The position numbers were made by a program, and so were the translations under genes. From Prauserella shujinwangii (lineage in GTDB: Bacteria; Actinomycetota; Actinomycetes; Mycobacteriales; Pseudonocardiaceae), in contig NZ_PVNH01000003.1 in NCBI RefSeq assembly GCF_003001955.1, positions 310,001-374,000 of the forward strand: a stretch of DNA of 64,000 nucleotides, read 5' to 3'. This document shows, in pieces, positions 35,185 to 43,348 of this stretch; within the stretch, counting starts at the first letter, position 1, and each line of letters opens with the position of its first letter. Under the pieces are notes generated by a model, which worked only from the letters and a program-made list of their open reading frames with translations, had not been told where the DNA came from and searched no databases.

Positions 35185-35406
35185 GTGGCGCGCGACCCGG
35201 AGACGATCGAGCGAGACATCGAGAAGGCCAGGGAGGCCCTGGCGGCGACCCTGGACGAACTCGGCACGAAGGCGAACCCCAAGCGGTTCGCCGACTCCGC
35301 CAAGACGAGCCTGCGGGCTCGGTTCGAGGACCCGAAGGTCAAGTACCCGCTGATCGGCGCCGGTGTGCTGATCGGGGTGCTGCTGGTGCGCAAGCTGTTC
35401 CGCTGA
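35185..35406 (+). CDS. DUF3618 small membrane protein
   Basis: A 73-residue protein: helical charged N-terminus RDPETIERDIEKAREALAATLDELG, then one C-terminal transmembrane helix YPLIGAGVLIGVLLVRKLF. This is the DUF3618 pattern common in actinobacteria. Function is unknown, perhaps scaffold-like at the membrane. The start is GTG 35185, because GGAGGAGG lies 5-12 nt before it and after the in-frame ATG at 35167. It converges with the next gene, only 6 nt between stops. Confidence 0.85.
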   Translation: MARDPETIERDIEKAREALAATLDELGTKANPKRFADSAKTSLRARFEDPKVKYPLIGAGVLIGVLLVRKLFR

Positions 35407-35412
35407 CGCGGC

Positions 35413-35988
35413 TCAGCCCGTAGCGGCCTGCCGCACCCCCTGGGACGCGGTCGCCATGTCGGCGGGCTCGCCGTCGGCATGGCTCTCGTCCTGCTCGGAC
35501 CGCGCGGTGTCCGGGCTCCTGCCGATCTCCTTGCGCGGCACGACCGGTTTGTCCTTGGCCTCCGGCTCGTCGCCGCCTTCCGGCGCGGCACCGTCCTCGG
35601 CGCTGTCGGTCTCCGTCGACTCCGCGGTCTCCGTCGACTGCGGGGCCTCAGCGGCGTCCGCGGCTTCCGTGGCCTCCGTGGTGCCGGTGGTCTCGTCGGC
35701 TTCCGTGGTCTCCGTCTCCGCGCTGTCCTCGGCGGGCTCCGCACGGGACAGCCGGGCCGTCATGTAAGCCGAGGTGAACTCGAGCGCACTGCCGTTGAGC
35801 AGGTGCACCACCGTCGCGCTCCGCCCCTCTTCGGTGAGCTTCTCGACGAGCTGGTCGGCGCGGTCGCGTGCGGCGATGATGCCCGGAGCGCGTCCGTGCA
35901 GTGACTTCCCCTCGCCGGCGACCGTGACAGACCAGTCGTCGTCCTCCTGCACGTACGTCGCGGTGATCGCTTGAACCACCAGTCTCAC
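35413..35988 (-). CDS. Hypothetical protein with small alpha/beta domain and acidic Thr/Glu-rich tail
   Basis: A 191-residue protein. Residues 1-75 look folded (ITATYVQEDDDWSVTVAGEG then IIAARDRADQLVEKLTEEG), vaguely like HicB-type small domains, a weak resemblance only. Residues ~85-191 are low complexity, with runs of E, T, A, S and D plus a few Lys/Pro, and are surely disordered. GTG start with GGAGAGGGG upstream. No signal peptide or metal motif. The acidic tail could bind a basic partner or be a solubility/interaction region. No family assigned. Confidence 0.7.
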   Translation of the reverse strand: MRLVVQAITATYVQEDDDWSVTVAGEGKSLHGRAPGIIAARDRADQLVEKLTEEGRSATVVHLLNGSALEFTSAYMTARLSRAEPAEDSAETETTEADETTGTTEATEAADAAEAPQSTETAESTETDSAEDGAAPEGGDEPEAKDKPVVPRKEIGRSPDTARSEQDESHADGEPADMATASQGVRQAATG

Positions 35989-36169
35989 CCCTCTCCACGG
36001 TGGGCTCCTGCTGTGAGGAGACCCCGATCCGGCCGCCTCATGACGCAGCCGCGACTACCCCGCCAGCACGAAGCTCACGCATAACAATTCGAATTCTGTA
36101 CTTCTCCTACCGCACCAGCAATACGACGATGCGTCAGAAACTACTGAGGGTGAGAACACTCTCAGTGCG
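35989..36169. other. A/T-rich intergenic region
   Basis: It lies between the start of the acidic-tail protein and the end of the TetR gene. The stretch 36042-36160 is much lower in G+C than anything nearby and contains AACAATTCGAATTC and GAGAACACTCTC, the latter a short palindrome. It is likely the promoter for the gene starting at 35988. No gene seen. Confidence 0.35.
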
Positions 36170-36832
36170 TTATCGCGGAGAGTGATGCTCCGGCCGCGCA
36201 GTGTCGATCTTGGTCGCACGCTGGGCGAGGCCTCCCCAGAGCAGGTCCATCGCGTACTCGGTGACGATCTCCGGAGTGATGTCCTCGTGCCGCTCGCACC
36301 AGATCGCGAGCCGCTCGCACGCGCCGACCACGAACTCCGCGGAGGCCTCGGCCCGGATCGGGTCGCTCTCGCCGACCAGCGCGCCGAGCAGGTTCGAGAT
36401 CAGGTCCGTCTGCTGCTGCCTGGTGGCCTCGATCTCGTCGGCCGCGGACGTGCCGATCAGGGCCATCTCGTGCCGCAGCAGGGACCACGCCTCCCGGTGC
36501 TCCCTGATGAACACGAAGAACGCGCGCAGCCCCCTGCGCATCGCGTCCTCGGCCGACGCCGCCTGCGCCACGGCCTCCTCGGTGACCTCGCGTAGCGCAG
36601 CCCTCGACTGGCGAATGCACGCGAGCAGCAGGCCCTCCTTGGAGTGGAAGTACTCGTAGAGCATCGGCTTGGAGACGCCGACCCGCTCGGCGATCTCGTC
36701 CATCGAGGCCGCCGTGTACCCGCGCTCGGCGAACACGGCCTCGGCCACCTCGATCATCTGTCGTTCGCGCTCGGCGCGGGGCATGCGCTTGCGCCGGGTG
36801 GGGGCCTTGGCTGTCGTGCTCACGAAATCCAC
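36170..36832 (-). CDS. TetR-family regulator of the adjacent monooxygenase
   Basis: A 220-residue TetR protein. The helix-turn-helix reads RQMIEVAEAVFAERGYTAAS then MDEIAERVGVSKPMLYEYFHSKEGLL. The C-terminal domain is of the type often adjoining lipid- or ketone-metabolising genes. GTG start at 36832; GTG at 36823 is possible. It is divergent from the flavin monooxygenase with 70 bp between starts, where AGTAAC/AGTAAG is repeated four times. Confidence 0.88.
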   Translation of the reverse strand: MDFVSTTAKAPTRRKRMPRAERERQMIEVAEAVFAERGYTAASMDEIAERVGVSKPMLYEYFHSKEGLLLACIRQSRAALREVTEEAVAQAASAEDAMRRGLRAFFVFIREHREAWSLLRHEMALIGTSAADEIEATRQQQTDLISNLLGALVGESDPIRAEASAEFVVGACERLAIWCERHEDITPEIVTEYAMDLLWGGLAQRATKIDTARPEHHSPR

Positions 36833-36841
36833 TCTACCGGA

Positions 36842-36883
36842 AGTAACCTACTAGCAGTAAGATGGACTTCGAGTAACAGTAAC
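36842..36883. promoter_or_regulatory. Repeated AGTAAC elements between TetR and monooxygenase
   Basis: AGTAAC at 36842, AGTAAG at 36856, AGTAAC at 36872 and 36878. The stretch is A/T-rich for this genome and lies in the only space able to hold both divergent promoters. Likely operator material for the TetR protein; the exact site is unclear because the copies are direct rather than inverted. Confidence 0.4.
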
Positions 36884-36902
36884 TGCGGCATGGAGGCAGC
36901 AG

Positions 36903-38426
36903 ATGGGCAAGCGCACCGAGGCCGGCGTTGTCATCGTCGGGACCGGCTTCTCGGGTCTCGGCATGGCGATCCAGCTCCGCAAGGAGGGCCGCGAGGACTT
37001 CGTGATCCTGGAGAAGGCCCACGAGGTCGGCGGCACCTGGCGCGACAACACCTATCCGGGCTGCGCGTGCGACATCCAGTCGCACATGTACTCCTTCTCG
37101 TTCGAGCAGAACCCCGACTGGTCGCGGTCCTTCTCGCCGCAGCCGGAGATCTTCGCCTACCTGCGCGGCGTCGCCGAGAAGTACGACCTCTACCGGTTCA
37201 TCCGGTTCGGCCAGGAGATGACGGGCGCCCGCTGGGACAGCGACGAGAACCGCTGGCACGTCACCACCGCGGGCGGCGACGAGTTCGTCGGCCGCTACCT
37301 CGTCTCCGGCGTCGGCGCGCTGCACATCCCGCAGATCCCGCGGTTGCCCGGCATGGAGCGGTTCCAGGGCCGCAGCTTCCACTCCGCCGAGTGGGACCAC
37401 GACTACGACCTGCGCGGCAAGCGCGTCGCGGTGGTCGGCACGGGCGCGAGCGCCATCCAGTTCGTGCCGCGGATCGCGGAGGACGTGGCCGAGCTCACCA
37501 TCTTCCAGCGGACGCCGCCGTGGATCATGCCCAAGCCCGACCACGAGATGCCCGGCTGGGCCCGGCGGCTGTTCGCCCGCGTTCCCGGGGCGCAGCGCGC
37601 CTACCGCGACTTCCTCTACTGGCTGCTGGAGGTGCGCGCGATCGGCTTCAACGGCAACCCGCGGGTGATGAAGCTCGCGCAGCGGCTCGCCAAGTGGAAC
37701 ATCGACAAGCACGTCGCCGACCCCGCGCTGCGCGAGAAGCTCACGCCCGACTACATCCTGGGCTGCAAGCGCGTGCTGATCTCCAACGACTACTACCCGG
37801 CGCTGAACCGGAGGAACGTCGAGGTCGTCACCGACGGCGTGGCCGAGGTCACCGAGCGCGGCATCGTCGACGGCAGCGGCGTCGAGCGGGAGGTCGACGC
37901 CATCATCTTCGGCACCGGGTTCCACGTCACCGACGCCTTCGAGCACCTCGAGATCATCGGCTCGGACGGGACCGACCTCGGCAAGAAGTGGGCCGTCGAG
38001 GGGATGCAGACCCACCTCGGCATCACCGTCGCCGGATACCCGAACCTGTTCTTCCTGCTCGGGCCCAACACCGGCCTCGGCCACAACTCGGTGGTGTTCA
38101 TGATCGAGCAGCAGATCCGCTACATCGCGGACGCGATGCGCCTGGTCGAGGAGCAGGGCGCCGAGGCGATCGACGTGCGTGCCGAAGCGCAGGCCGAGTT
38201 CAACGCCGAGATCCAGCGCAAGCTGGCGAACGGCATCTGGACGCAGGGCGGCTGCACGAGCTGGTATCTGGACGCGATGGGTGTCAACCGCACCATCTGG
38301 CCCGGTTTCACCTGGCGGTACTGGCTGCGCACGCGCAAGCTCCGCACCCGTGACTTCCAGCTGCTCGGCAGGCGGCGCGGCCGCACGGACGGGCGGCGGG
38401 ACGAGCCGGCCACCGTCGCCGGCTGA
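36903..38426 (+). CDS. FAD-dependent Baeyer-Villiger-type monooxygenase
   Basis: A 507-residue flavoprotein. The FAD Rossmann motif is GTGFSG at residues 13-18 and the NADPH motif GTGASA lies near 180. Between them FQGRSFHSAEWDHD fits the Baeyer-Villiger fingerprint F-x-G-x(3)-H-x(3)-W-D. GGTWRDNTYPGCACDIQSHMYSFSFE is the conserved FAD region. It should insert oxygen into ketones or oxidise heteroatoms using NADPH and O2. Substrate unknown. Controlled probably by the divergent TetR. A hairpin at 38453 follows the stop. Confidence 0.9.
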   Translation: MGKRTEAGVVIVGTGFSGLGMAIQLRKEGREDFVILEKAHEVGGTWRDNTYPGCACDIQSHMYSFSFEQNPDWSRSFSPQPEIFAYLRGVAEKYDLYRFIRFGQEMTGARWDSDENRWHVTTAGGDEFVGRYLVSGVGALHIPQIPRLPGMERFQGRSFHSAEWDHDYDLRGKRVAVVGTGASAIQFVPRIAEDVAELTIFQRTPPWIMPKPDHEMPGWARRLFARVPGAQRAYRDFLYWLLEVRAIGFNGNPRVMKLAQRLAKWNIDKHVADPALREKLTPDYILGCKRVLISNDYYPALNRRNVEVVTDGVAEVTERGIVDGSGVEREVDAIIFGTGFHVTDAFEHLEIIGSDGTDLGKKWAVEGMQTHLGITVAGYPNLFFLLGPNTGLGHNSVVFMIEQQIRYIADAMRLVEEQGAEAIDVRAEAQAEFNAEIQRKLANGIWTQGGCTSWYLDAMGVNRTIWPGFTWRYWLRTRKLRTRDFQLLGRRRGRTDGRRDEPATVAG

Positions 38427-38452
38427 CGGTTCCCCACCCGCCGCGGCGTGCA

Positions 38453-38499
38453 CCCAATGTGGCTTTCGGTGCGTCAGGCGCACCCAATGCCACATTGGG
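38453..38499. terminator. Bidirectional hairpin between monooxygenase and XRE gene
   Basis: CCCAATGTGGC (38453-38463) pairs with GCCACATTGGG (38489-38499). The 25-nt loop itself contains a second CACCCAATG. It lies between convergent genes. The arm sequence recalls the CACATTG segment of the hairpin at 47883. Confidence 0.7.
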
Positions 38500-38535
38500 G
38501 AGCTTCGGGGCGGTGGGTGGTGGGGTGCCGGTGGG

Positions 38536-39009
38536 TCAGGTGCTCGCCCCGATGCTCGCCAGCTTCTCCAGCCGCGCGAGCAGGTCCGCGGTGTCGATAC
38601 CGCACAGCTCGGCCATCCGGTCCAGCGCGGAGAGGTCCAGCTGGACCTCGGGGGACGAAGCCTGTCCCAGCCGGTCCTCGGCCCAGCGCCGCAGGGGCAG
38701 CAGCTCGGGCTGGTCGTCGGCCACCACGCGGGTCAGGTTCAGCCGGATACGGCCCGGCTCGTCGGTGAACACCCTCCGGTGCACGCGCGCGAGCAGATCC
38801 TGCGGCTGCTCGTCCATCGCCAGGCACAGCTCGACCAGCCGCACCACCGAGCACTGGCGGGTGCCCAGCTCATACGTCGCGAGCGTCTGCAGCGAGATGT
38901 CGCTCTGCAGGCGCTCGTTCAGCTCCTTGCGCGTCCATCCTCGCCTCTTGCGCAGCTTGCGCAACTCCTCGCCCAGCACGCGCTGGTAGGCGTCAGCGTC
39001 GATCAGCAC
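38536..39009 (-). CDS. XRE-family (BldD-like) transcriptional regulator
   Basis: A 157-residue protein from GTG 39009. The helix-turn-helix is YQRVLGEELRKLRKRRGWTR then KELNERLQSDISLQTLATYELG, followed by VVRLVELCLAMDEQPQDLLARVHRRVF, a layout known from BldD-like one-domain regulators of actinomycete development. The C-terminal part (LDLSALDRMAELCGIDTADLLARLEKL) is helical. The upstream open extension to 39144 has no start signal and is dropped. Target genes are unknown. Confidence 0.8.
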   Translation of the reverse strand: MLIDADAYQRVLGEELRKLRKRRGWTRKELNERLQSDISLQTLATYELGTRQCSVVRLVELCLAMDEQPQDLLARVHRRVFTDEPGRIRLNLTRVVADDQPELLPLRRWAEDRLGQASSPEVQLDLSALDRMAELCGIDTADLLARLEKLASIGAST

Positions 39010-39277
39010 TCCAGGTCCCCTGCTTGCACCGCTTGCGATGCCACGCGCCGGCACGACTCGGCCGGCACCATGCACGCGTTCCTCACGGGAATGAAAGGGG
39101 CTGCGGCCGCCGGTCTTACGCGGGTTCTGTAGAAATCTTGACAAAATCCGCGTGGCTACGCTGAACGGAGTAGCAAATGAACCCGAAAGGGCTCACCCAC
39201 GTGACACGCTGGGTGGCCACACCCGACGGGCCGGGACACGCCCGCACGGCGCGTCCCGGCCCGTCGCGGGGGTCGGG
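39010..39277. terminator. XRE promoter region and LCP terminator
   Basis: The right part holds a perfect 14-bp stem CGACGGGCCGGGAC (39224-39237) / 39253-39266, placed 12 nt after the LCP stop on the minus strand, a strong terminator. The A/T-rich stretch 39119-39176 contains TTGACA on the plus strand and TTGTCA on the minus strand and probably holds the XRE promoter. A plus-strand ATG at 39177 with GGAG seven bases upstream opens a 72-codon frame running into lcp; I do not accept it. Confidence 0.6.
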
Positions 39278-41002
39278 TCAGTTCACGCAGGTGACGCCCT
39301 CGGCGGTGATCGGCGGCTCCTTCGCCGGCGACCGCGCCGGAGCCTGCGCCGCCTGCCCGGCGCCCGCCGAACCGGCGCTCGTGTCCCCGGTCTGAGCGGC
39401 CGAGTCCTCCTGGGCCTCCTGCGGCGAGTAGTCCGGGGCGAGCAGCACGTCGACGTGCCCGGCGGGCACCGACGAGCTCTCCTCGATCTCGATGTCGGCA
39501 CGGAGCGCCTTGACGACCTCGCGGCCCGACGCCGTCTCCCCGGGCGGCACCCGCACCAGCGAGTTCGACCGGGAGGTCGCGTTGCCCACCTCGCCCTGGG
39601 CGAAGCCCTGCTCCGTCAGCGTGGCGGAGACGTCGCCGGCCAGCCCGTTGATCCCGGAGGCGTTGTGGACGTCGACGGTGATCTGTCCCTTGGGCGGCGC
39701 GGGCTTCGACTGCTCGGCAGGCGGAGCGCCGGCCATGTTCCCCACGAACCGGCGCACGTCGTCCGGGTCGATCTGGATGGCCGTGCCGTCGTCGGTCTCG
39801 TACTCCGGGTTCTCCACCGGGATCGTGCGGAACTGGATCTGGCCGCCGGTCAGTCCCTTGAGCTGCTGGGCGAACGCGAGGATGTCCCAGCCCTGGTTGA
39901 GCACGACAGACTTCTTGATGGCCTCGGTGAGGTCGGACAGCTTGCCCGGGTTGGCGAGCGTGCCCGCGGAGAGCACCTTCCTGGCCAGGCCCGCCATGAA
40001 CACCTGCTGCCGCACGACCCGGTCCAGGTCGCCGCGGAGCAGGCCGTGCCGCTGGCGCACGAACGCCAGCGCCTCGAACCCCGCGATGGTCTGCCTGCCC
40101 GCCTTGAAGTCGGCGCCGGAGTACGGGTCGCTGGTGGCCTCCTTGAGACACACCTCGACGCCGCCGATCGCGCGCGTGATGTCGTAGAAGCCGAGCAGGT
40201 TGATCGACGCGTAGTTGTCGATGGTGGCGCCGGTGAGCTGCTCGACGGTCGCGATGAGCGTCTTCGCGCCCTCCTGGTTGCTCCGCACCTCCAGCTCCCG
40301 CTGGTCGGTGAGGCCCTCCTCCTTCAGCCGCTTCATCGCGTCGAACTTCGCCCGCGCGTACGCGGAATTGATCTTGTGCCTGCCGTAGCCGGGGATGTCC
40401 ACGTACGAGTCTCGCGGCAGCGAGACGGCGACGGCCTTGCTGCCGTCGTTGGGGATGCGGACGAAGATCAGCGTGTCGGTGTTCAGCTCGCCGTCGGAGA
40501 CGCCGGCGCGCAGCTTCGCGAGCATCTCCTCGGACAGCGGGTTGCCCTGCGCGTCGGTGCGGCTGTCCATGCCGACGAGCAGGATGTCGCGGGCCCCGTC
40601 GGCGGGCAGGTCGCCGCCCGCCTCCTCGCTGATGACGTCGGCCATCGTCAGGCCCTCCACCAGGCCCTGCATGGCGGCCCACGCGTACCCGGTGAGGCTC
40701 ATCACCAGCGCGGACACCACCGCGAGCGCGACCTTGGGCCCGCGCAGCGAACCGCGGCGGCGCGGCGGGGGCGGTGGCGGCGACTTGGCAGGCCGCGCCG
40801 ACTTCGCCGGAGCAGGCCGCGCGGGGCGGTGGCGGACGGTCGGCTCGTCGTCCGGAGGTGGCGCGGGGGAGCGCCGGGGTGGCGCCGGCCTGCCCGCCCG
40901 CGGGGTACCGCGGGGAGGCACGGATCTGCCGCCGCCGGCGCGCTCCTGCCACGGCCTCGGGGGACGCCTGTCCCCACGACCGTCCCGCGGCGGGTACTCC
41001 AC
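39278..41002 (-). CDS. LytR-CpsA-Psr (LCP) cell-wall ligase with LytR_C domain
   Basis: 574 residues from GTG 41002, chosen because AAAGGAG (41010-41016) sits eight bases upstream; ATG 41083 is the alternative. A ~110-residue Pro/Arg-rich cytoplasmic region is followed by one transmembrane helix (VALAVVSALVMSLTGYAWAA). The LCP domain shows DILLVGMDSRTDAQGN, NTDTLIFVRI, AVAVSLPRDSYVDIPGYG and FVRQRHGLLRGDLDRVVRQQ with the Arg residues that bind the polyprenyl pyrophosphate. A LytR_C domain (ITVDVHNASGINGLAGDVS) follows. LCP proteins attach arabinogalactan or teichoic-type polymers to peptidoglycan. Confidence 0.92.
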   Translation of the reverse strand: MEYPPRDGRGDRRPPRPWQERAGGGRSVPPRGTPRAGRPAPPRRSPAPPPDDEPTVRHRPARPAPAKSARPAKSPPPPPPRRRGSLRGPKVALAVVSALVMSLTGYAWAAMQGLVEGLTMADVISEEAGGDLPADGARDILLVGMDSRTDAQGNPLSEEMLAKLRAGVSDGELNTDTLIFVRIPNDGSKAVAVSLPRDSYVDIPGYGRHKINSAYARAKFDAMKRLKEEGLTDQRELEVRSNQEGAKTLIATVEQLTGATIDNYASINLLGFYDITRAIGGVEVCLKEATSDPYSGADFKAGRQTIAGFEALAFVRQRHGLLRGDLDRVVRQQVFMAGLARKVLSAGTLANPGKLSDLTEAIKKSVVLNQGWDILAFAQQLKGLTGGQIQFRTIPVENPEYETDDGTAIQIDPDDVRRFVGNMAGAPPAEQSKPAPPKGQITVDVHNASGINGLAGDVSATLTEQGFAQGEVGNATSRSNSLVRVPPGETASGREVVKALRADIEIEESSSVPAGHVDVLLAPDYSPQEAQEDSAAQTGDTSAGSAGAGQAAQAPARSPAKEPPITAEGVTCVN

Positions 41003-41103
41003 GCCAACGGCTCCTTTCGTGTCGTGACCAGGTCCCGTACTCCGGACGCCTGAGCCCGTCCCCAGGTTGTCGTAGGGTGGCATACCCGCCTGTCGGCCGT
41101 GGT

Positions 41104-43272
41104 TCAGGCCACCCTGGCGTGGGCCGCGTCACGTGCCGAGGCGAACGACGCGAGCCCGGCGGCGACCGCGAACAACGCGGTGAGGCCGTGTGCGGCGACC
41201 ACGAGTGGCTGCGGCTGCGCGGGCGCCACGGCGGACAGCAGCGGGGGGACGCAGGCGACCGCGGTCAGCGACCAGGTGCCGGGTGCGCTGCTCGCTCCCG
41301 TGCGCACCGTGTGCAGCAGCGACATGCCGAGCAGCAGGTGCACCAGGCTCTGGATCGGGTCGAGCGCGAGGCCCAGCAGCAGCTGGTCGCTCTCCGCCCC
41401 GAGTCCGCTCAGCGCGAGCCCGAACACGCCCACCGTGGCGTAGCCGATGCCGATGCCCGTCGCCGCCCTGGCGAGCACGTGGTCCAGCCTGCCGGTCCGG
41501 CCCGGTGGTGTGGGCCGCGGCGGCGGCCGGTGCCCCAGATGCCGCTCGAACCACCAGAACAGCACGGCGCCAGGCACGGCGAGCAGCGCGGGCGCGAGCA
41601 GGGACGCGGGCCGCAGCAGCGCGGCGGCCCCGGTACCGAGCTGCTCCGGCAGGTAGACCAGGGCCACGAGCAGTGACATGGTGGCGAGGAAGCCGAGGTA
41701 GCTGCTCATCGGCGCCCGGCGGGCGAACGCCGCGGCACGCAGCACCCACGGCTGCCTCGCCAGCCGCGCCAGTGGCATCCGGAACAGCGCCAGCAGGCTC
41801 AGGTGCACGATGCCCAGCAGCGCCACGGGCAGGGTCGGCCCGGCCAGCTCGGGCGGTGCGCCCGGGGCGCCCAGGAGGGTGAGCGGCGCCCCGCCCGCGG
41901 TGACGGCGAGCGCGAGCCCGCCGAGCCCGGCGGCCGCCGCGGCGCACAGCGCCGCCGTGCGGGTGCGTCCCGTGCCCGCGTGCCAGAAGGCCAGCTGCTG
42001 GGCGAGCAGGGCGAGGGCCAGTGCCGCGCCGTGCCGGGCCACCGCGGAGCCCGCGGCCGCCTCGCCGAGGACGATCACGGCGGCGGGGAGCAGCAGTCCG
42101 ATGCCCGGTGCCCGGCGGTGCAGCGCCCACAGCAGCGGTGTGGCGGCCACCGTGAGCACGTACAGGCCGAGTAGCCACAGCGGGTGCAGCGCGATCCGCA
42201 CGACCTCCGTCACCGTGTTCTCCGGGATGCCGAGCAGTTCCAGCGCGAGCGGCACCGCGAACGCCACCACGGCGAACACGAGCGCGAGCCGGAGCAGCCA
42301 GCCCGCCCGATGGGCCAGGTACTCGCGGTAGCCCCCGCCCGCACCGGTCACGGCACGCCATCCGGCGAGGTTGGCGTGTCCTCCCGCGAAGAAGAACACG
42401 AAGGCCAGTTGGGTGAGCCAGGTGAGCGGCCACAGCCATGCCTCGTCCGCGCCTGCCCAGCGGGCCAGCGACGTCCCGGCGTCCCCGAGCACGAGCAGCG
42501 CGATGCTGCCCGCGCCGAGCAGCGTCCACCGGCCGCCCCGGTACGGCAACGGCTCCGGGGCGGGCGGCCGGGGCCGGGCGCCCCGGGCGGCGTGCCAGCC
42601 ACGCATCCGGAAGACGAGCAGCAGTGCGATCGCCAGCACCCCGGCGAGCATGGGGCCCACCGGTTCGCCCACCGGCGGGCCCCAGCGCTGGTGCCACGAG
42701 TTGACCACCAGCCCGGTGGAGTAGAGGGACGCGACGGCGTCGCACAGCCGCCGCGAGCCCTGCGGATTCCGCTCGCACGTGGCGCCCATGTCGGCGGACA
42801 GGCGGTGGTCGAGCGCCTCCCGCAGGCCGGGGCGGAGCGGATGCCCCTTGCGCTCCGCGTAGCGCAGCAGGTCGTAGCCGAGGTCGTGGGCCTTGCACGG
42901 CGTGCCGTAGTCCCAGCGGGTGCCGTCCTCGCCCCATGGCGCCGAGCAGCCACCGCCGACGTGCACGGCGCGGAGGGTCCCGTCGGGTGCCCGTTCCGTG
43001 CCCGCGACCACGCCGGTCACCGCGGTGAAGTCGGCGGGCAGCAGCTCCACGGCCGCCGCCGAACGAGCCGGGTCCATCAGGGTCTCGATCGCCGCCTCCG
43101 CCTTCGCGACGTCCCCGGTTGGCGGTCCCTGCGGGGGCGGGGCGTCGGTGCGCGTCGCCACGAACCCGAACCCGGTCACCACCAGCACGAGCAGCGCGAG
43201 CCACGCCGACGTCGCGAGACGGCGCCGCCCGCGCGGCGGCGCGGGCGGCGGGGGATCGGTGGCGGCGGGCAC
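41104..43272 (-). CDS. Three-module membrane protein: phospholipase A2 - acyltransferase-3-like - DUF4383
   Basis: 722 residues. After one N-terminal hydrophobic segment, residues ~105-170 are a prokaryotic phospholipase A2 domain: C109, then C126-x-x-H129-D130 in CKAHDLGYDLLRY and a second Asp near 161 with C166 (SADMGATCE). This matches the His-Asp dyad and disulfides of Streptomyces-type PLA2. A long polytopic region follows (LTWLTQLAFVFFFAGGHANLAG, then GYREYLAHRAGWLLR), like acyltransferase-3 membrane enzymes. The C-terminal ~130 residues match DUF4383. One frame, GTG start. This order suggests acyl release and re-transfer at the membrane. Function is inferred. Confidence 0.8.
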   Translation of the reverse strand: MPAATDPPPPAPPRGRRRLATSAWLALLVLVVTGFGFVATRTDAPPPQGPPTGDVAKAEAAIETLMDPARSAAAVELLPADFTAVTGVVAGTERAPDGTLRAVHVGGGCSAPWGEDGTRWDYGTPCKAHDLGYDLLRYAERKGHPLRPGLREALDHRLSADMGATCERNPQGSRRLCDAVASLYSTGLVVNSWHQRWGPPVGEPVGPMLAGVLAIALLLVFRMRGWHAARGARPRPPAPEPLPYRGGRWTLLGAGSIALLVLGDAGTSLARWAGADEAWLWPLTWLTQLAFVFFFAGGHANLAGWRAVTGAGGGYREYLAHRAGWLLRLALVFAVVAFAVPLALELLGIPENTVTEVVRIALHPLWLLGLYVLTVAATPLLWALHRRAPGIGLLLPAAVIVLGEAAAGSAVARHGAALALALLAQQLAFWHAGTGRTRTAALCAAAAAGLGGLALAVTAGGAPLTLLGAPGAPPELAGPTLPVALLGIVHLSLLALFRMPLARLARQPWVLRAAAFARRAPMSSYLGFLATMSLLVALVYLPEQLGTGAAALLRPASLLAPALLAVPGAVLFWWFERHLGHRPPPRPTPPGRTGRLDHVLARAATGIGIGYATVGVFGLALSGLGAESDQLLLGLALDPIQSLVHLLLGMSLLHTVRTGASSAPGTWSLTAVACVPPLLSAVAPAQPQPLVVAAHGLTALFAVAAGLASFASARDAAHARVA

Positions 43273-43348
43273 GGACCAAGGGTCTCAATGCGGTACGTCC
43301 GGCGGCATCCGGGTAACCCCCTGAGGTGACCCCCGATCCGGACTCCCT

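Noticed and set aside
39177-39395. 72-residue plus-strand frame with GGAG before its ATG
   Set aside because: It crosses the LCP terminator and then runs antisense into the LCP gene, with no recognisable sequence.
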